This document shows, in pieces, positions 24,722 through 33,509 of a stretch of 64,000 nt of DNA. Each line of letters starts with the position of its first letter. Position 1 is the stretch's first letter. Origin of the DNA: a virus; IMG/VR virus record IMGVR_UViG_3300042507_005041, positions 1-64,000 of that record; one strand, 5' to 3'. The translations under genes and the position numbers were made by a program. The notes beneath the pieces were generated by a model. The model made no database searches. It was not told the DNA's origin and saw only the letters and a list, made by a program, of their open reading frames with translations.

Positions 24722-25019
24722 CGGCGCCTTCTTTCATAACTTGTAGCATTTGCTTACGGCTGTGAGCAATGGTGTCCATAAAGGCTTTTTGTGCATCAGG
24801 AGTAGAGAATCTAATCTGTGCAAGAAGGCCTTCCATGTTTACAGCTTGCTCGCCAAAACCAAGAATAAGTGTAGCAATCTGCTTCTCTAGCTTTTCAATA
24901 ACTTGTTCCATGTCTTGAAAGCGAGCTTCTATACGAGCAGATAGTGCTATGATAATCTCTTGAGTTTGATTGCTCAAAGACTCAAGAGTCATTTCGCCAG
25001 TAAATATTGATTCTTCCAT
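24633..25019 (-). CDS. Coiled-coil protein in the ubiquitin-like cluster
   Basis: 128 residues from ATG 25019, which overlaps the preceding stop (TAATG). A long helix (IIALSARIEARFQDMEQVIE) suggests a coiled coil; the C-terminus is Gly-rich then acidic. Possible adaptor. No family recognised. Confidence 0.5.
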   Translation of the reverse strand: MEESIFTGEMTLESLSNQTQEIIIALSARIEARFQDMEQVIEKLEKQIATLILGFGEQAVNMEGLLAQIRFSTPDAQKAFMDTIAHSRKQMLQVMKEGAGGLLAGESPGVASALEDLVAEKLSDGTDQ

Positions 25020-25633
25020 TATGCGTCGTACCATTCTGTATTATTGGAAACAAAAGAAACAAGAGAAAGATCACATAAATAAGAAATAGATGCAATGTCT
25101 TGACGAGAAACTTTAATAGAATCTACAGACAATGGAGACTTCATATCAGGAATGAACGCACCAGTGTCTGATTTGCGAGCTTTAAAATGACCAGCTTTCC
25201 AGACAAAGTTATTGACATCAATGGCATCACCATTTGTCCAGTACTGGCACTTAAAGATTCTGCTAATAGGATGACCAGCTGAAGTCATAGCGCCACCATA
25301 AGAAACAAACGACTCAGGGTGAGGAAGACTTAATCTATCATTAGCAGGAAAGTTAGCAACTGCTGATCCATTAGCTATTGAACGAAGGTAAGCTGAAAAG
25401 TCAACAGCATCAACAAAGCAGTTTGTATTGCTTTCAAGTTTTCCAGATTGATTTGTTCTACCAATATCAACAGAAAACTTCATGCCTTCAAACCAAGGCT
25501 TAATAGCAACAAAGCCACTTTGGGTTTTTGATCTAAACCACTTTTTGTAAAGTGTATTAGCATATTTTGGTTTATCATCAGAAGAAGGATCTAGAGATTC
25601 TAAAAATTCTTCAACGTTTTCTTCTATTGTCAT
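25019..25633 (-). CDS. Hypothetical protein in the ubiquitin-like cluster
   Basis: 204 residues, mixed alpha/beta, conserved-looking aromatic core (YKKWFRSKTQSGFVAIKPWF). Directly downstream of the AAA+ ATPase gene with a 12-base gap. No family recognised. Confidence 0.5.
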   Translation of the reverse strand: MTIEENVEEFLESLDPSSDDKPKYANTLYKKWFRSKTQSGFVAIKPWFEGMKFSVDIGRTNQSGKLESNTNCFVDAVDFSAYLRSIANGSAVANFPANDRLSLPHPESFVSYGGAMTSAGHPISRIFKCQYWTNGDAIDVNNFVWKAGHFKARKSDTGAFIPDMKSPLSVDSIKVSRQDIASISYLCDLSLVSFVSNNTEWYDA

Positions 25634-25645
25634 TACAGTCTCCTA

Positions 25646-27250
25646 TTAAGCTTTAATTGACCAGCTAGAATTCTGGTTAGCTTTAGTATTACCATTACCT
25701 AGTATATCATTTATTTCATTATATTGGAAGCTAGAAGCCCAGTCCCAGTTTTCGTATGCATAACGATAAAGATCTTTGATCATATCGCGTTCTTTGTTCC
25801 AAAGAATATTACGCATGTTGGGTGCAGCCTTTACGACATCTGACGTGTTAAGACTGCGGCGTTCAGCAGAAACTACATTAAACTTAACTTCTTTAATAAG
25901 AGATTTAATCTCTGCACCAGTAAAATACTTGGTAGCGTTAGCAATTGCAGAGTAATCAAATCCATCTTCAGGAAGATAAATTTTAATAATCTCTACACGT
26001 TCTTCAAGAGATGGAAGACCAACAAAGAAGATTTTGTCAAAGCGTTCTGCACGAAGCATTTCTGGTTTAAGATGGTTGAGCTGATTAGCTGCACACATCA
26101 AGAATACATCGTTAGGAAGTTCTTGAAGTCCAGTAAGGAATTCACCATGAACACGATCGGTGGTACCACCGTCTACATGAGAGGAGCTTTGACCACCAGA
26201 CATGTCACGACCGAACTCGTCAATCCATACACACAATGGAGCCATGGCTTTAATCTGCTGGAATACAGCACGCATATTCTGTTCTGATTGGCCAATGAAA
26301 GAGTTCATGACTTGACTTACACCAGTTCGTGCAAGGTCAAGACCTAATGCGTTAGCAGTAGCTTCACAGATAGCAGACTTACCAGTGCCAGGAATACCAA
26401 CAGTCAAGATGCGACGAATAGGTTGAATGCCAAACTTCTCAGCTTCTTGAGGATTTTCCCAGAAATAAATGTTTCTAGAAATAACAGTCTTAATATTATC
26501 AAGACCACCAATATTATCAAAAGTAATCTTAGGTTTAATTATTTCAAGAATGCCATTCTTTTTAATGTTGGACATCTTAGCGTTATAAATATAAGATGAA
26601 TCAATAGTGCCTTTTTCTAGAACAGAAGAAAGACAAAGATTAATAAACTTAGATTCGCTAAGCCCAATTCCAGCATTAACAATTTCTTTGGCTTTGGAAG
26701 AGTCTATTACTTCACCATTTGTTGCTGAGTGAATGTGATAAAGTATTTCATTTAACTCTTCAGGAGTAGGATAAAGATCTTCATGAACATAAAAGAGATG
26801 TGCAATTTCTTGAGGAACGTCAATTGCAGAGAAAACAATCATCTGCAAAGGCATAAGAGAAAGATCATCAGACTTAAAAGAAAGACGATATTCATAATGA
26901 GCAGAAGAGATAAGGCCAGCAAAGTTTTGAGCGAAAGAAGCAGGGTCGCCAACAAGGTGATAAAGAAATGTTTTTGAATGATCTTTAAGATCAGGAGAGT
27001 TTAACATATAATCAAAAGACAAAGAAAGATCTGTTGTCTTTGTGATGATAGGAGAAGCGGGGTCGTCTGGGTTAGGAATAGAAACTAAAACAGGTTTCCA
27101 TTTGTTGTCAATGAATTGACAGAATCCGTCCTTATTGATTGTAAAATAAGAACGCTTGTTAAAAGAAGTAATGTTCTCTTCCAAGCGATATGGATCAGTG
27201 GTTTTAATCCATATGGCAGGGTTGCCTAGTTGGATCTGTTGAAAGAGCAT
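25646..27250 (-). CDS. Ycf46-like AAA+ ATPase
   Basis: 534 residues. N-terminal 240 residues resemble the Ycf46 N-domain in length and position. The AAA domain starts at FDNIGGLDNIK; Walker A GIPGTGKS at 285-292, Walker B CVWIDE at 340-345, sensor 1 MCAANQ, and arginine finger region LRAERFDKIFF. Ring ATPases of this family remodel or unfold proteins. It is the first gene after the Ubl gene, separated by a 191-base gap with a G/C-rich hairpin. I infer an unfoldase for tagged substrates; coupling to the protease at 16.9 kb is speculative. Confidence 0.8.
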   Translation of the reverse strand: MLFQQIQLGNPAIWIKTTDPYRLEENITSFNKRSYFTINKDGFCQFIDNKWKPVLVSIPNPDDPASPIITKTTDLSLSFDYMLNSPDLKDHSKTFLYHLVGDPASFAQNFAGLISSAHYEYRLSFKSDDLSLMPLQMIVFSAIDVPQEIAHLFYVHEDLYPTPEELNEILYHIHSATNGEVIDSSKAKEIVNAGIGLSESKFINLCLSSVLEKGTIDSSYIYNAKMSNIKKNGILEIIKPKITFDNIGGLDNIKTVISRNIYFWENPQEAEKFGIQPIRRILTVGIPGTGKSAICEATANALGLDLARTGVSQVMNSFIGQSEQNMRAVFQQIKAMAPLCVWIDEFGRDMSGGQSSSHVDGGTTDRVHGEFLTGLQELPNDVFLMCAANQLNHLKPEMLRAERFDKIFFVGLPSLEERVEIIKIYLPEDGFDYSAIANATKYFTGAEIKSLIKEVKFNVVSAERRSLNTSDVVKAAPNMRNILWNKERDMIKDLYRYAYENWDWASSFQYNEINDILGNGNTKANQNSSWSIKA

Positions 27251-27302
27251 TGTATCTCCAATATTAAAATAATAAACTAAAGGCTTTATAAAAAATATGA
27301 AT

Positions 27303-27358
27303 GGGGGGGACCACTCTAAAAGTTTAATAGATAAAAAAATTATCTAAGAGTCCCCCCC
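27303..27358. terminator. G7/C7 hairpin between Ubl and AAA+ genes
   Basis: GGGGGGGA pairs with TCCCCCCC, extended by CTCT/AGAG after a small bulge, with an inner AGATAA/TTATCT hairpin. It sits in the 191-base gap between the Ubl and ATPase genes. It may terminate or attenuate transcription, or protect the 5' end of the ATPase mRNA; there is no long U run on the minus strand, so simple termination is uncertain. Confidence 0.45.
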
Positions 27359-27441
27359 AAAACATGTGGGTAACACCTGTGAGAAAGGGAAGGCCATGAA
27401 GAGCCAAAAGCACAAGTGCCACCCACGATCTAAAGGACTAA

Positions 27442-27693
27442 TCAGCCCTTTTCGCCAGCACGGCGGTGGAACTCTACGTTGTCACCAGGCTGGATGATGT
27501 AGTTCTCATCAAGCTTGTCCTTGCCTTTGTAGGCAATTGCATCTCCAGAGATGCCCCAAAGCTTAGAGAACTGCTGACGAACATCAGCAATAGACTTGCC
27601 AGACACTGGTGCTGGCTGGTTGTAAACGCCATAGCGGACGTTTGCAACGCCTTCGCTTGAGCTTGTTGTATTTTGCTTGGAATTAAGTTCCAT
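27442..27693 (-). CDS. Ubiquitin-like protein (PRTRC-C / Prok_Ub type)
   Basis: 83 residues. After a 15-residue Ser/Thr tail comes a beta-grasp pattern: VRYGVYNQPAPV, helix SIADVRQQFSKLWG, AIAYKGKDKL, and final strand DNVEFHRRAGEKG ending on Gly at the stop. PRTRC protein C members end with a similar FxRAxGxKG, so I place it there. The single C-terminal Gly needs no processing to be adenylated by an E1. It is followed by E1-like, JAB and E2-like genes on the same strand. AGGAG lies upstream of the ATG. Confidence 0.8.
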   Translation of the reverse strand: MELNSKQNTTSSSEGVANVRYGVYNQPAPVSGKSIADVRQQFSKLWGISGDAIAYKGKDKLDENYIIQPGDNVEFHRRAGEKG

Positions 27694-27710
27694 TTTATTC
27701 TCCTAAGTTA

Positions 27711-28460
27711 TTAACTTACAGTTATTAGTGATTCAACCATACGGTTGTAAGGCTGAGCCATGCCAAGACCTAAGTCGAAGTAGATCTCTGACTGTTCTGG
27801 ATTTTGTTCAGAAACAATGGTATGCTGAATGCGTCCAAGGATCATTGCAGCTACAGCCATATTGGTGGCGAGAATTTGAGTTCCGCCTTCTACTTCAGCT
27901 CGTTCTTGACAAGACATTTCACCTGGATTACGGTCAGGTGGATTTTGGTACTCTGGATGCGTTTCAACTGGGTGAGCAGTGATATCGACACCGTTTCTGC
28001 GTTGGTAGTGATAGATACTACCAAACAAAGCGTCGTCGTTTCCACCAGTGAAAACATCGACATTATTCAACTTTGAAGCAGCATCGAAAAGAATCTTTCG
28101 TGCTGAAAAGTTGTCAACAACTGCAAGAACAATATCACCTTCGGTAATAAGTTCTGTAGCTTTGATCTTATTAGATTCCTCATCTGTTGGTGGATGTTCA
28201 TCAGAAACAACCCACTTAGGAACAGGAATAACTAAAGTCTGATGGAACTTTTCAGTAAGCTCAAGAGCTTTAACTGAAGCTTTATTTCCCATTTGAGAAA
28301 ATGATTGACGTTCTAAATTTCGCTGTTCGAAATTATCTCCGTCAACAATAAGAAGAGCAGAGCCAGGAAACTTCCATTCAAGAAGGCGAACAACACCTTC
28401 TGAAAGCCAAGTACCAATGCCACCTGCTCCAACAAGAACAACTCGTTTAACGTTTTCCAT
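27711..28460 (-). CDS. ThiF/E1-like activating enzyme
   Basis: 249 residues. GAGGIG at 11-16 is the adenylate-binding loop; DGDNFEQRNLERQ carries the Asp, Asn and Arg of MoeB/ThiF/E1 enzymes; VVDNF follows the second strand. C184 in MSCQERAEVEGG is a candidate thioester cysteine. It would adenylate the C-terminal Gly of the adjacent Ubl. The family also serves sulfur transfer, but no thiamine or molybdopterin gene is present and the Ubl-JAB-E2 neighbours favour conjugation. Confidence 0.85.
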   Translation of the reverse strand: MENVKRVVLVGAGGIGTWLSEGVVRLLEWKFPGSALLIVDGDNFEQRNLERQSFSQMGNKASVKALELTEKFHQTLVIPVPKWVVSDEHPPTDEESNKIKATELITEGDIVLAVVDNFSARKILFDAASKLNNVDVFTGGNDDALFGSIYHYQRRNGVDITAHPVETHPEYQNPPDRNPGEMSCQERAEVEGGTQILATNMAVAAMILGRIQHTIVSEQNPEQSEIYFDLGLGMAQPYNRMVESLITVS

Positions 28461-28468
28461 AATATTAA

Positions 28469-30142
28469 TTAATCTCTTTCATAAGCTATAGAGTCATATG
28501 CACGTTCATAAGCAACATAATCGTTGCAATCTTTAATTTGATTTTGCATAGGACGTTCACTTCTTGCATAGTCCAAAATAGAAACTAAATATGGAGTACA
28601 AGAACGTGAATAATAAAATTCGCAATCAGCACAAAGGCCATTGGAATCATAAACGTTGTAAGGATGTGCTTGATCAAATTGAATTACCTGATCATAAAGA
28701 ACAGGATTAGGACATTCACATTCTCCATCACGCAATGTAGCAATCGGTTCGTTGCAACATACTGTACGAGAATGATCAAATCCTTCGTAGAAGTACTCGT
28801 CTAATAAAGTATTATTAAGAGAGAAATCAGAATCTACATCTTCAATTAAAGTATGAGGAGAATCATTGTCATCGACAGCTGTAAGAGACTCGTCTCTAAT
28901 TTTCATAAGGATGTCATTGTCGTGAGCGTCTTTAGTCCAAATATAAATATTTGAATTAGGATTTAGATTACGACGAGCAATGTACTTATTTGCTGACTGA
29001 AGAATATCAGAATAGATATCGCTATCAAGACATAAAAGAATGTCACAAGTGTCACAAACAAATTCAGGATTGTATGCAGAAAGATCGGATCCACAAGAAG
29101 GACATTCAAAATCATCAGTTGCATCAGAAATAACAATCTCTGCTATAACTAAATGATTTTCATCTTTAGGATCAGGATACTCTTGAAGGCGAGGGTCACC
29201 TTTAATCGTACCAGCTGGAATAGAGTCCAGCTGAGTAGGCTGATGAGCCGGTTGAGTAGCCTGTGCTGGTGCTTGTGCCACCTGCGTAACCGAACCCCCC
29301 TGAGGGGGGAGCACTTTTTTTACTTTTTGGCTCCATTCGATCACTTCAGGATCAGGAGCTTTAGTAAAAATAACATCTTCAAATACATCTTCAGGCTTAA
29401 GCGTCCAAATGGTTCCACCAATTTGCATCTCAATGTGATATTGAGTGGCTCCATTATTAACAGACTTTTGCCATCCATAAGTAATATGTAAGCCATCAAA
29501 GTCTGCTTGGTCTGCATGATCTGTTCCAGATGCATAGGCAGCCATGTTGGGGTGACTATGGACAGAGCCAACAATCATAACATTTTCAGGCTTTTGGTCG
29601 ACAATAGAATCTGGATCATATTTACAATGAACAGATGTATTGACTTGATTAGGAACTAAAATTCCCCAACCTTCAGAAGAACCTTCAAATGCTGGATCAA
29701 ATGTCAACATAACAATAGATTCAGTACCATGCTGAGTGTCAACAAGTCGGAAGAATTCATCGAGCTTGTCTACAATAACGCGTGGAATAGCAGGAAGACT
29801 ATAGACTGCACCTTCGCGAACAGAATCGAAATTATAAATTTCTTCATCTTTAACTGCAGTGACAGAACGACCAACAAAGTTATTAACAACTTTAACAATA
29901 CTTGTATTGAGATCAGTTACCCAAGTAGTGGTGGTAGAAGATACACCTTTATCGTAAGTTTTAGTTTCTACTTTACGATCTTCAGCGATGTTAGCAATCA
30001 AATAATAAATGTTAAAGCCAAGGCTTTCAACAATATCTTCCATGTTGTCATGGTCTGCCATAAAGCAAGGTACGCCGGACTTAGTCCAGAAGTAATTAAG
30101 GTCTTCTAAAGTATAAGTTTTTTTAATATTATCTGTGGTCAT
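28469..30142 (-). CDS. JAB/JAMM metallopeptidase with C-terminal zinc ribbons (deubiquitinase-like)
   Basis: 557 residues. JAB domain at about 110-235: H195-x-H197-P, S205 and D208 form the HxHPx7SxxD signature, with E141 as the likely upstream Glu. A Gln/Pro linker follows (about 290-320), then CPSCGS ... CDTCDI and further Cys groups (CCNEP, CECPNP, CADCEFY, SC) as zinc knuckles. JAMM enzymes remove or mature ubiquitin-like proteins. Eight bases from the E1-like gene. An isopeptidase role for the local Ubl is inferred. Confidence 0.8.
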   Translation of the reverse strand: MTTDNIKKTYTLEDLNYFWTKSGVPCFMADHDNMEDIVESLGFNIYYLIANIAEDRKVETKTYDKGVSSTTTTWVTDLNTSIVKVVNNFVGRSVTAVKDEEIYNFDSVREGAVYSLPAIPRVIVDKLDEFFRLVDTQHGTESIVMLTFDPAFEGSSEGWGILVPNQVNTSVHCKYDPDSIVDQKPENVMIVGSVHSHPNMAAYASGTDHADQADFDGLHITYGWQKSVNNGATQYHIEMQIGGTIWTLKPEDVFEDVIFTKAPDPEVIEWSQKVKKVLPPQGGSVTQVAQAPAQATQPAHQPTQLDSIPAGTIKGDPRLQEYPDPKDENHLVIAEIVISDATDDFECPSCGSDLSAYNPEFVCDTCDILLCLDSDIYSDILQSANKYIARRNLNPNSNIYIWTKDAHDNDILMKIRDESLTAVDDNDSPHTLIEDVDSDFSLNNTLLDEYFYEGFDHSRTVCCNEPIATLRDGECECPNPVLYDQVIQFDQAHPYNVYDSNGLCADCEFYYSRSCTPYLVSILDYARSERPMQNQIKDCNDYVAYERAYDSIAYERD

Positions 30143-30175
30143 AAAATCTCCAAATATAAGAGTCTATTGTTTTGT

Positions 30176-31999
30176 TCAGAACGGGGATTGTTCTTCATCA
30201 TTATTAACTGTTATTCCATTAATGTTGTTATAAATTTTGTTTTTAATAACAACAGCAACTGGAGTTTTATCGGGTGGAACATACTTTGCAGCAAAGGATC
30301 CATCAGAATCGAGATAAGGTTCGCCTACGCATTGTTGACAGCATTGATTTACAGAGTAAACTGTTTGTCCATTGTCATCAACAACAGGAGTAGATTCACA
30401 GTTTGCAGTCTCTGTATTAGAGTCTCGCAAGAATCCGCAAGGACACACATAAAAGAATGGAGCACATGTGTGGCAAAGAGCTTTAAATTCAAGCTTGTAG
30501 TCAATACCAAGATTCTCAAAGTCTAATCCAACTGTTTGAACAGTAGGATTGTAATTAGACCATTGAGATTCTGTGATAACATTCTTAGAACAAATACTAC
30601 ATGAGTGCATTTCAAGGTCATTATCAGAAGCAATTTCGGTTAAGCAGTCAATGCAAATTACTTTGCCTTTGTCATCAATGTGTTGATACTTTTTAATTTC
30701 TTTTTTGGTATGCTCTGTAGAGAATTTAAATCCATAGCTTTCACCACATCCACATGTAAATACAGTATCGTGTTGAATATGAAGATGTAAGTCCATAGTG
30801 TTAGAGTAAACTATATTTGCATCATCTCTAGAGTAATACATGTCTTTAGATTCAATATAGACAAAGTACTCTTCCAAACAATTTTCGCAAACGTCTCCTT
30901 CTATTGTTTCAGTTATGTCACCAGTACATTCGTCTTCGCAAGAAGCGCAGATAAATACATTGTTGTCTTCGTCTTCATCGTTATTATTGAAGAGTGCAGA
31001 TATGTCAAGTTTTTCTTGACCATTTTTAATACGAGAATCAATAGTAAAATCGTATGGATTGTCTTTAGAATTATGAGTATAATGAATTGGAGAATATGCA
31101 AAAGATTTCTTAAAGAAATCAGCAACGTGTTCGCTAGTAAGCTCATAGTCAGGACGAGATATAATATTATACATTTTAGGAATATTAGTATCAGTATAAT
31201 AAGCTTGGTAGTTACCAAGCATAGCCATAGCAAGAGTTAACTCTTGGCCATTGTCATCATGTTGACCCTGGTTATCCATGTCTTTAACTTTAACAGAGAT
31301 CCAAAGATTAGGATCTAGAGTCCAAGAATGTCCTTCTTCATTTGATTTAAGTTCCCATTCAGCGGGATTAGAAATGTAAGAAGGCATTCCTTTAGATTGG
31401 TAAAAGCGAGGACCATCAGTCTCGCTCATGTTAGCATCGTTGTAGGTTTCTACACCAGAACAGCGTTCAATGAATCGTGAAACTTTTTCATTAAACGGAA
31501 GAGCAGACCAATCGTCTTTATGGTAGAGGCAAATCCAGCCAACACCATTGCCACGATATCCTTTACAGTTAATATTAGGAAGATTAACATGATAAAGAAC
31601 ATTGTTTGGAGAAGTGATTGGATATGGTGAATAGAACATTCTAGCACCAAGAAGATTTCCATTTTCAAAATCACCAATTACAATTCGATAAGGCTGAGCT
31701 ACATAGTAAGTCCGAGCATGTTTATCTCCTTCGTGTGCACCCCAATTAATGTGGTACATGCCGGGAGCATGCTGAGTTACAATCTGGGTATGAGGACCAG
31801 CACTACGAATAGCAAGGACACCAGTTCCATCAAGTGGAAGAAGTCCAGTATCAATAGAAGCGAATTGAGAAAAGCTCTGATAGAAAGATGTAACATCTTT
31901 ATCAGTAACGTGATCAAGGTTAAATGACTTAACCGTTGAACGTATAGAATATGTGCCCTGTTCGTTTTGAACAAGAGAATAATTAAAATTATCAGTCAT
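30176..31999 (-). CDS. E2-like domain fused to zinc-finger (RING/treble-clef-like) region
   Basis: 607 residues from ATG 31999, overlapping the previous stop; an in-frame ATG 12 bases upstream is possible. Residues about 95-180 match the E2/UBC core: YRIVIGDF, strand GARMFYSPYPIT, VLYHVNLPNINCKG, then GWICL and DDWSALPF, parallel to HPNI..G.ICL..W.P.L of E2s; the candidate thioester residue is C157. The C-terminal 270 residues hold many CxxC groups (CASCEDECTG, CENCLEEY, CGCGE, CIDCL, CSICSKN, CHTCAPF, CPCGF), which could be RING-like. An E2-E3 fusion is inferred. Confidence 0.7.
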   Translation of the reverse strand: MTDNFNYSLVQNEQGTYSIRSTVKSFNLDHVTDKDVTSFYQSFSQFASIDTGLLPLDGTGVLAIRSAGPHTQIVTQHAPGMYHINWGAHEGDKHARTYYVAQPYRIVIGDFENGNLLGARMFYSPYPITSPNNVLYHVNLPNINCKGYRGNGVGWICLYHKDDWSALPFNEKVSRFIERCSGVETYNDANMSETDGPRFYQSKGMPSYISNPAEWELKSNEEGHSWTLDPNLWISVKVKDMDNQGQHDDNGQELTLAMAMLGNYQAYYTDTNIPKMYNIISRPDYELTSEHVADFFKKSFAYSPIHYTHNSKDNPYDFTIDSRIKNGQEKLDISALFNNNDEDEDNNVFICASCEDECTGDITETIEGDVCENCLEEYFVYIESKDMYYSRDDANIVYSNTMDLHLHIQHDTVFTCGCGESYGFKFSTEHTKKEIKKYQHIDDKGKVICIDCLTEIASDNDLEMHSCSICSKNVITESQWSNYNPTVQTVGLDFENLGIDYKLEFKALCHTCAPFFYVCPCGFLRDSNTETANCESTPVVDDNGQTVYSVNQCCQQCVGEPYLDSDGSFAAKYVPPDKTPVAVVIKNKIYNNINGITVNNDEEQSPF

Positions 32000-32393
32000 T
32001 GAATTCACCATTTAGTAGTTCGTCTAATCCTAGATCGACATCGACAGAAAAATCACCAAAGGTATTAGCAAACCAATTTGGATCTTTTTCTGCTATTCGA
32101 ATAACTTCTAGTTTAGGAAGGAGTTGATTACGGGCCTCGATAAGATCAGCAACCCGATCTAAGGCTTTAGCAACTTTTTTAAGCTCTTGTTTATCTTCGC
32201 TTATATTAAGAATAAAGCGAATGATAGGCATGTCGTTTAGAGTAAAGTGCTCAACAATTTTGTCAATACGCTCTTCAAGAGAAGAGACTTTAGATTCAAG
32301 CTGCTTTTTTACTTCTCTAGAAGAATCTAGATTGTAATGAAAAGACTTGATAGGAGACAAAGAAGTAGGAATTTTCTCAGGATAAAATGTCAT
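31992..32393 (-). CDS. Coiled-coil protein upstream of the E2-like gene
   Basis: 133 residues with a central coiled coil (REVKKQLESKVSSLEERIDK) and an acidic C-terminus. Overlaps the E2-like gene by 8 bases. No family recognised. Confidence 0.5.
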   Translation of the reverse strand: MTFYPEKIPTSLSPIKSFHYNLDSSREVKKQLESKVSSLEERIDKIVEHFTLNDMPIIRFILNISEDKQELKKVAKALDRVADLIEARNQLLPKLEVIRIAEKDPNWFANTFGDFSVDVDLGLDELLNGEFND

Positions 32394-32404
32394 ATAAATT
32401 CCGA

Positions 32405-33046
32405 TTAATAGGTATTAAATCCAAGGGATTCTTTGATGGAATTAAAGGAATTAGCTATGTAATTACCTGTATGGAAAAGTGATATATCGACAGAAGCATA
32501 GTCTCTATCGATTATTAATTTCATTGGAACTCTGTTGATTTCCGGACAAAGGGCTTCATATATTTTAATATTTCGCTCAATTGAATGATTCATAATTTTG
32601 TCCATTGAACCAAAGTAAGATCGAATATAAGTTTCGTCTAAGTCAAGCTTAAGTTTCTGAGATGCAAGTTTGATGTTCTTGGCAGTATCTTCAGAAAGCA
32701 TAGCTTCTAAAAACTCTTTAATAGCAAATCTTTTAAGAATAGATTCTTCTAAGACGTCAGCATAAAGTTCTTTTTGAAAACCATTATTGGTAAGCCGATT
32801 AAGAGAAGCAGCCATGCTGCGACTTAAAGCATCTGTATCAAAAATAAAACGATTAGACATTTCATAGAATGCGGTAATCATTCCAGTGCGAATAGCAAAA
32901 CGACCAGAGTTAATTCCTTTGGAATCAATGTAGTCTTTAGTCTGCTCCAAGAATGTGTCAACATCAGGAGCTAAGGGGATAGAAGATGATTGAGATGAAG
33001 TTTCAGAAAACAGGTCATCATCGTTATCAAAGAATTCGTTAGTCAT
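32405..33046 (-). CDS. Hypothetical helical protein heading the ubiquitin-like operon
   Basis: 213 residues, acidic Ser-rich start then all-helical (MAASLNRLTNNGFQKELYAD). First gene before the unusual tRNA at 33086. No family recognised. Confidence 0.5.
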   Translation of the reverse strand: MTNEFFDNDDDLFSETSSQSSSIPLAPDVDTFLEQTKDYIDSKGINSGRFAIRTGMITAFYEMSNRFIFDTDALSRSMAASLNRLTNNGFQKELYADVLEESILKRFAIKEFLEAMLSEDTAKNIKLASQKLKLDLDETYIRSYFGSMDKIMNHSIERNIKIYEALCPEINRVPMKLIIDRDYASVDISLFHTGNYIANSFNSIKESLGFNTY

Positions 33047-33085
33047 AAATTTCCAGACTTTAGAAGGGCTGTATTTTGTATTAGG

Positions 33086-33163
33086 TGCGGGCGACGGGAT
33101 TTGAACCCGTGTGTCACCAAGCTACGGTTTCTACACTTTATAAGAGTGAGCCGATACGCCCGC
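33086..33163 (-). tRNA. Atypical tRNA (D-arm-poor, UAU anticodon)
   Basis: Acceptor GCGGGCG/CGCCCGC and T arm ACGGG-TTCAAAT-CCCGT are perfect, N73 is A. Between them only TCACT-CTTATAA-AGTGT forms a usual anticodon arm (anticodon TAT, Ile AUA), leaving seven bases where the D arm should be and a 22-base variable region. CGG near position 11 could pair with CCG in that region. Either a non-canonical tRNA or a tRNA-like RNA. Confidence 0.5.
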
Positions 33164-33207
33164 TTGAAATAGCGGAGACGTATCGATACATATTCGAAAA
33201 TCTAAAT

Positions 33208-33483
33208 TCATACTTCGTAAGATCCTTTTTTAGGCTGCTGCTTAACAATAAGAGGTATAGCACGCAAACCAAGTGGAGTAATAGTATACATGTTATCTTT
33301 GAATTTAGCAAAACCAAAGTTAACTAATTTGTCAAGAGATAACTCTGCTTTATTAAGTTCTTTATATTTTGCAGGAGCTAAATTGAAAAGATTTTCTTTA
33401 GTAACAGGTCGGTGTACCATCTTTAGATAAAGTAGTGCGACATGGGTTTTAGAATTGCGTCTGATCAAAACTCTAGAAGTCAT
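33208..33483 (-). CDS. Winged-helix-like DNA-binding protein
   Basis: 91 residues. KTHVALLYLKMVHRPVTKEN ... DKLVNFGFAKFKDNMYTITPLG has the helix-helix-wing pattern of phage winged-helix proteins. It follows the triple structured RNA and precedes the ubiquitin-like operon, so it may be a regulator. Confidence 0.55.
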   Translation of the reverse strand: MTSRVLIRRNSKTHVALLYLKMVHRPVTKENLFNLAPAKYKELNKAELSLDKLVNFGFAKFKDNMYTITPLGLRAIPLIVKQQPKKGSYEV

Positions 33484-33509
33484 TTAAATATCCTTTATAA
33501 AATAAAAAA

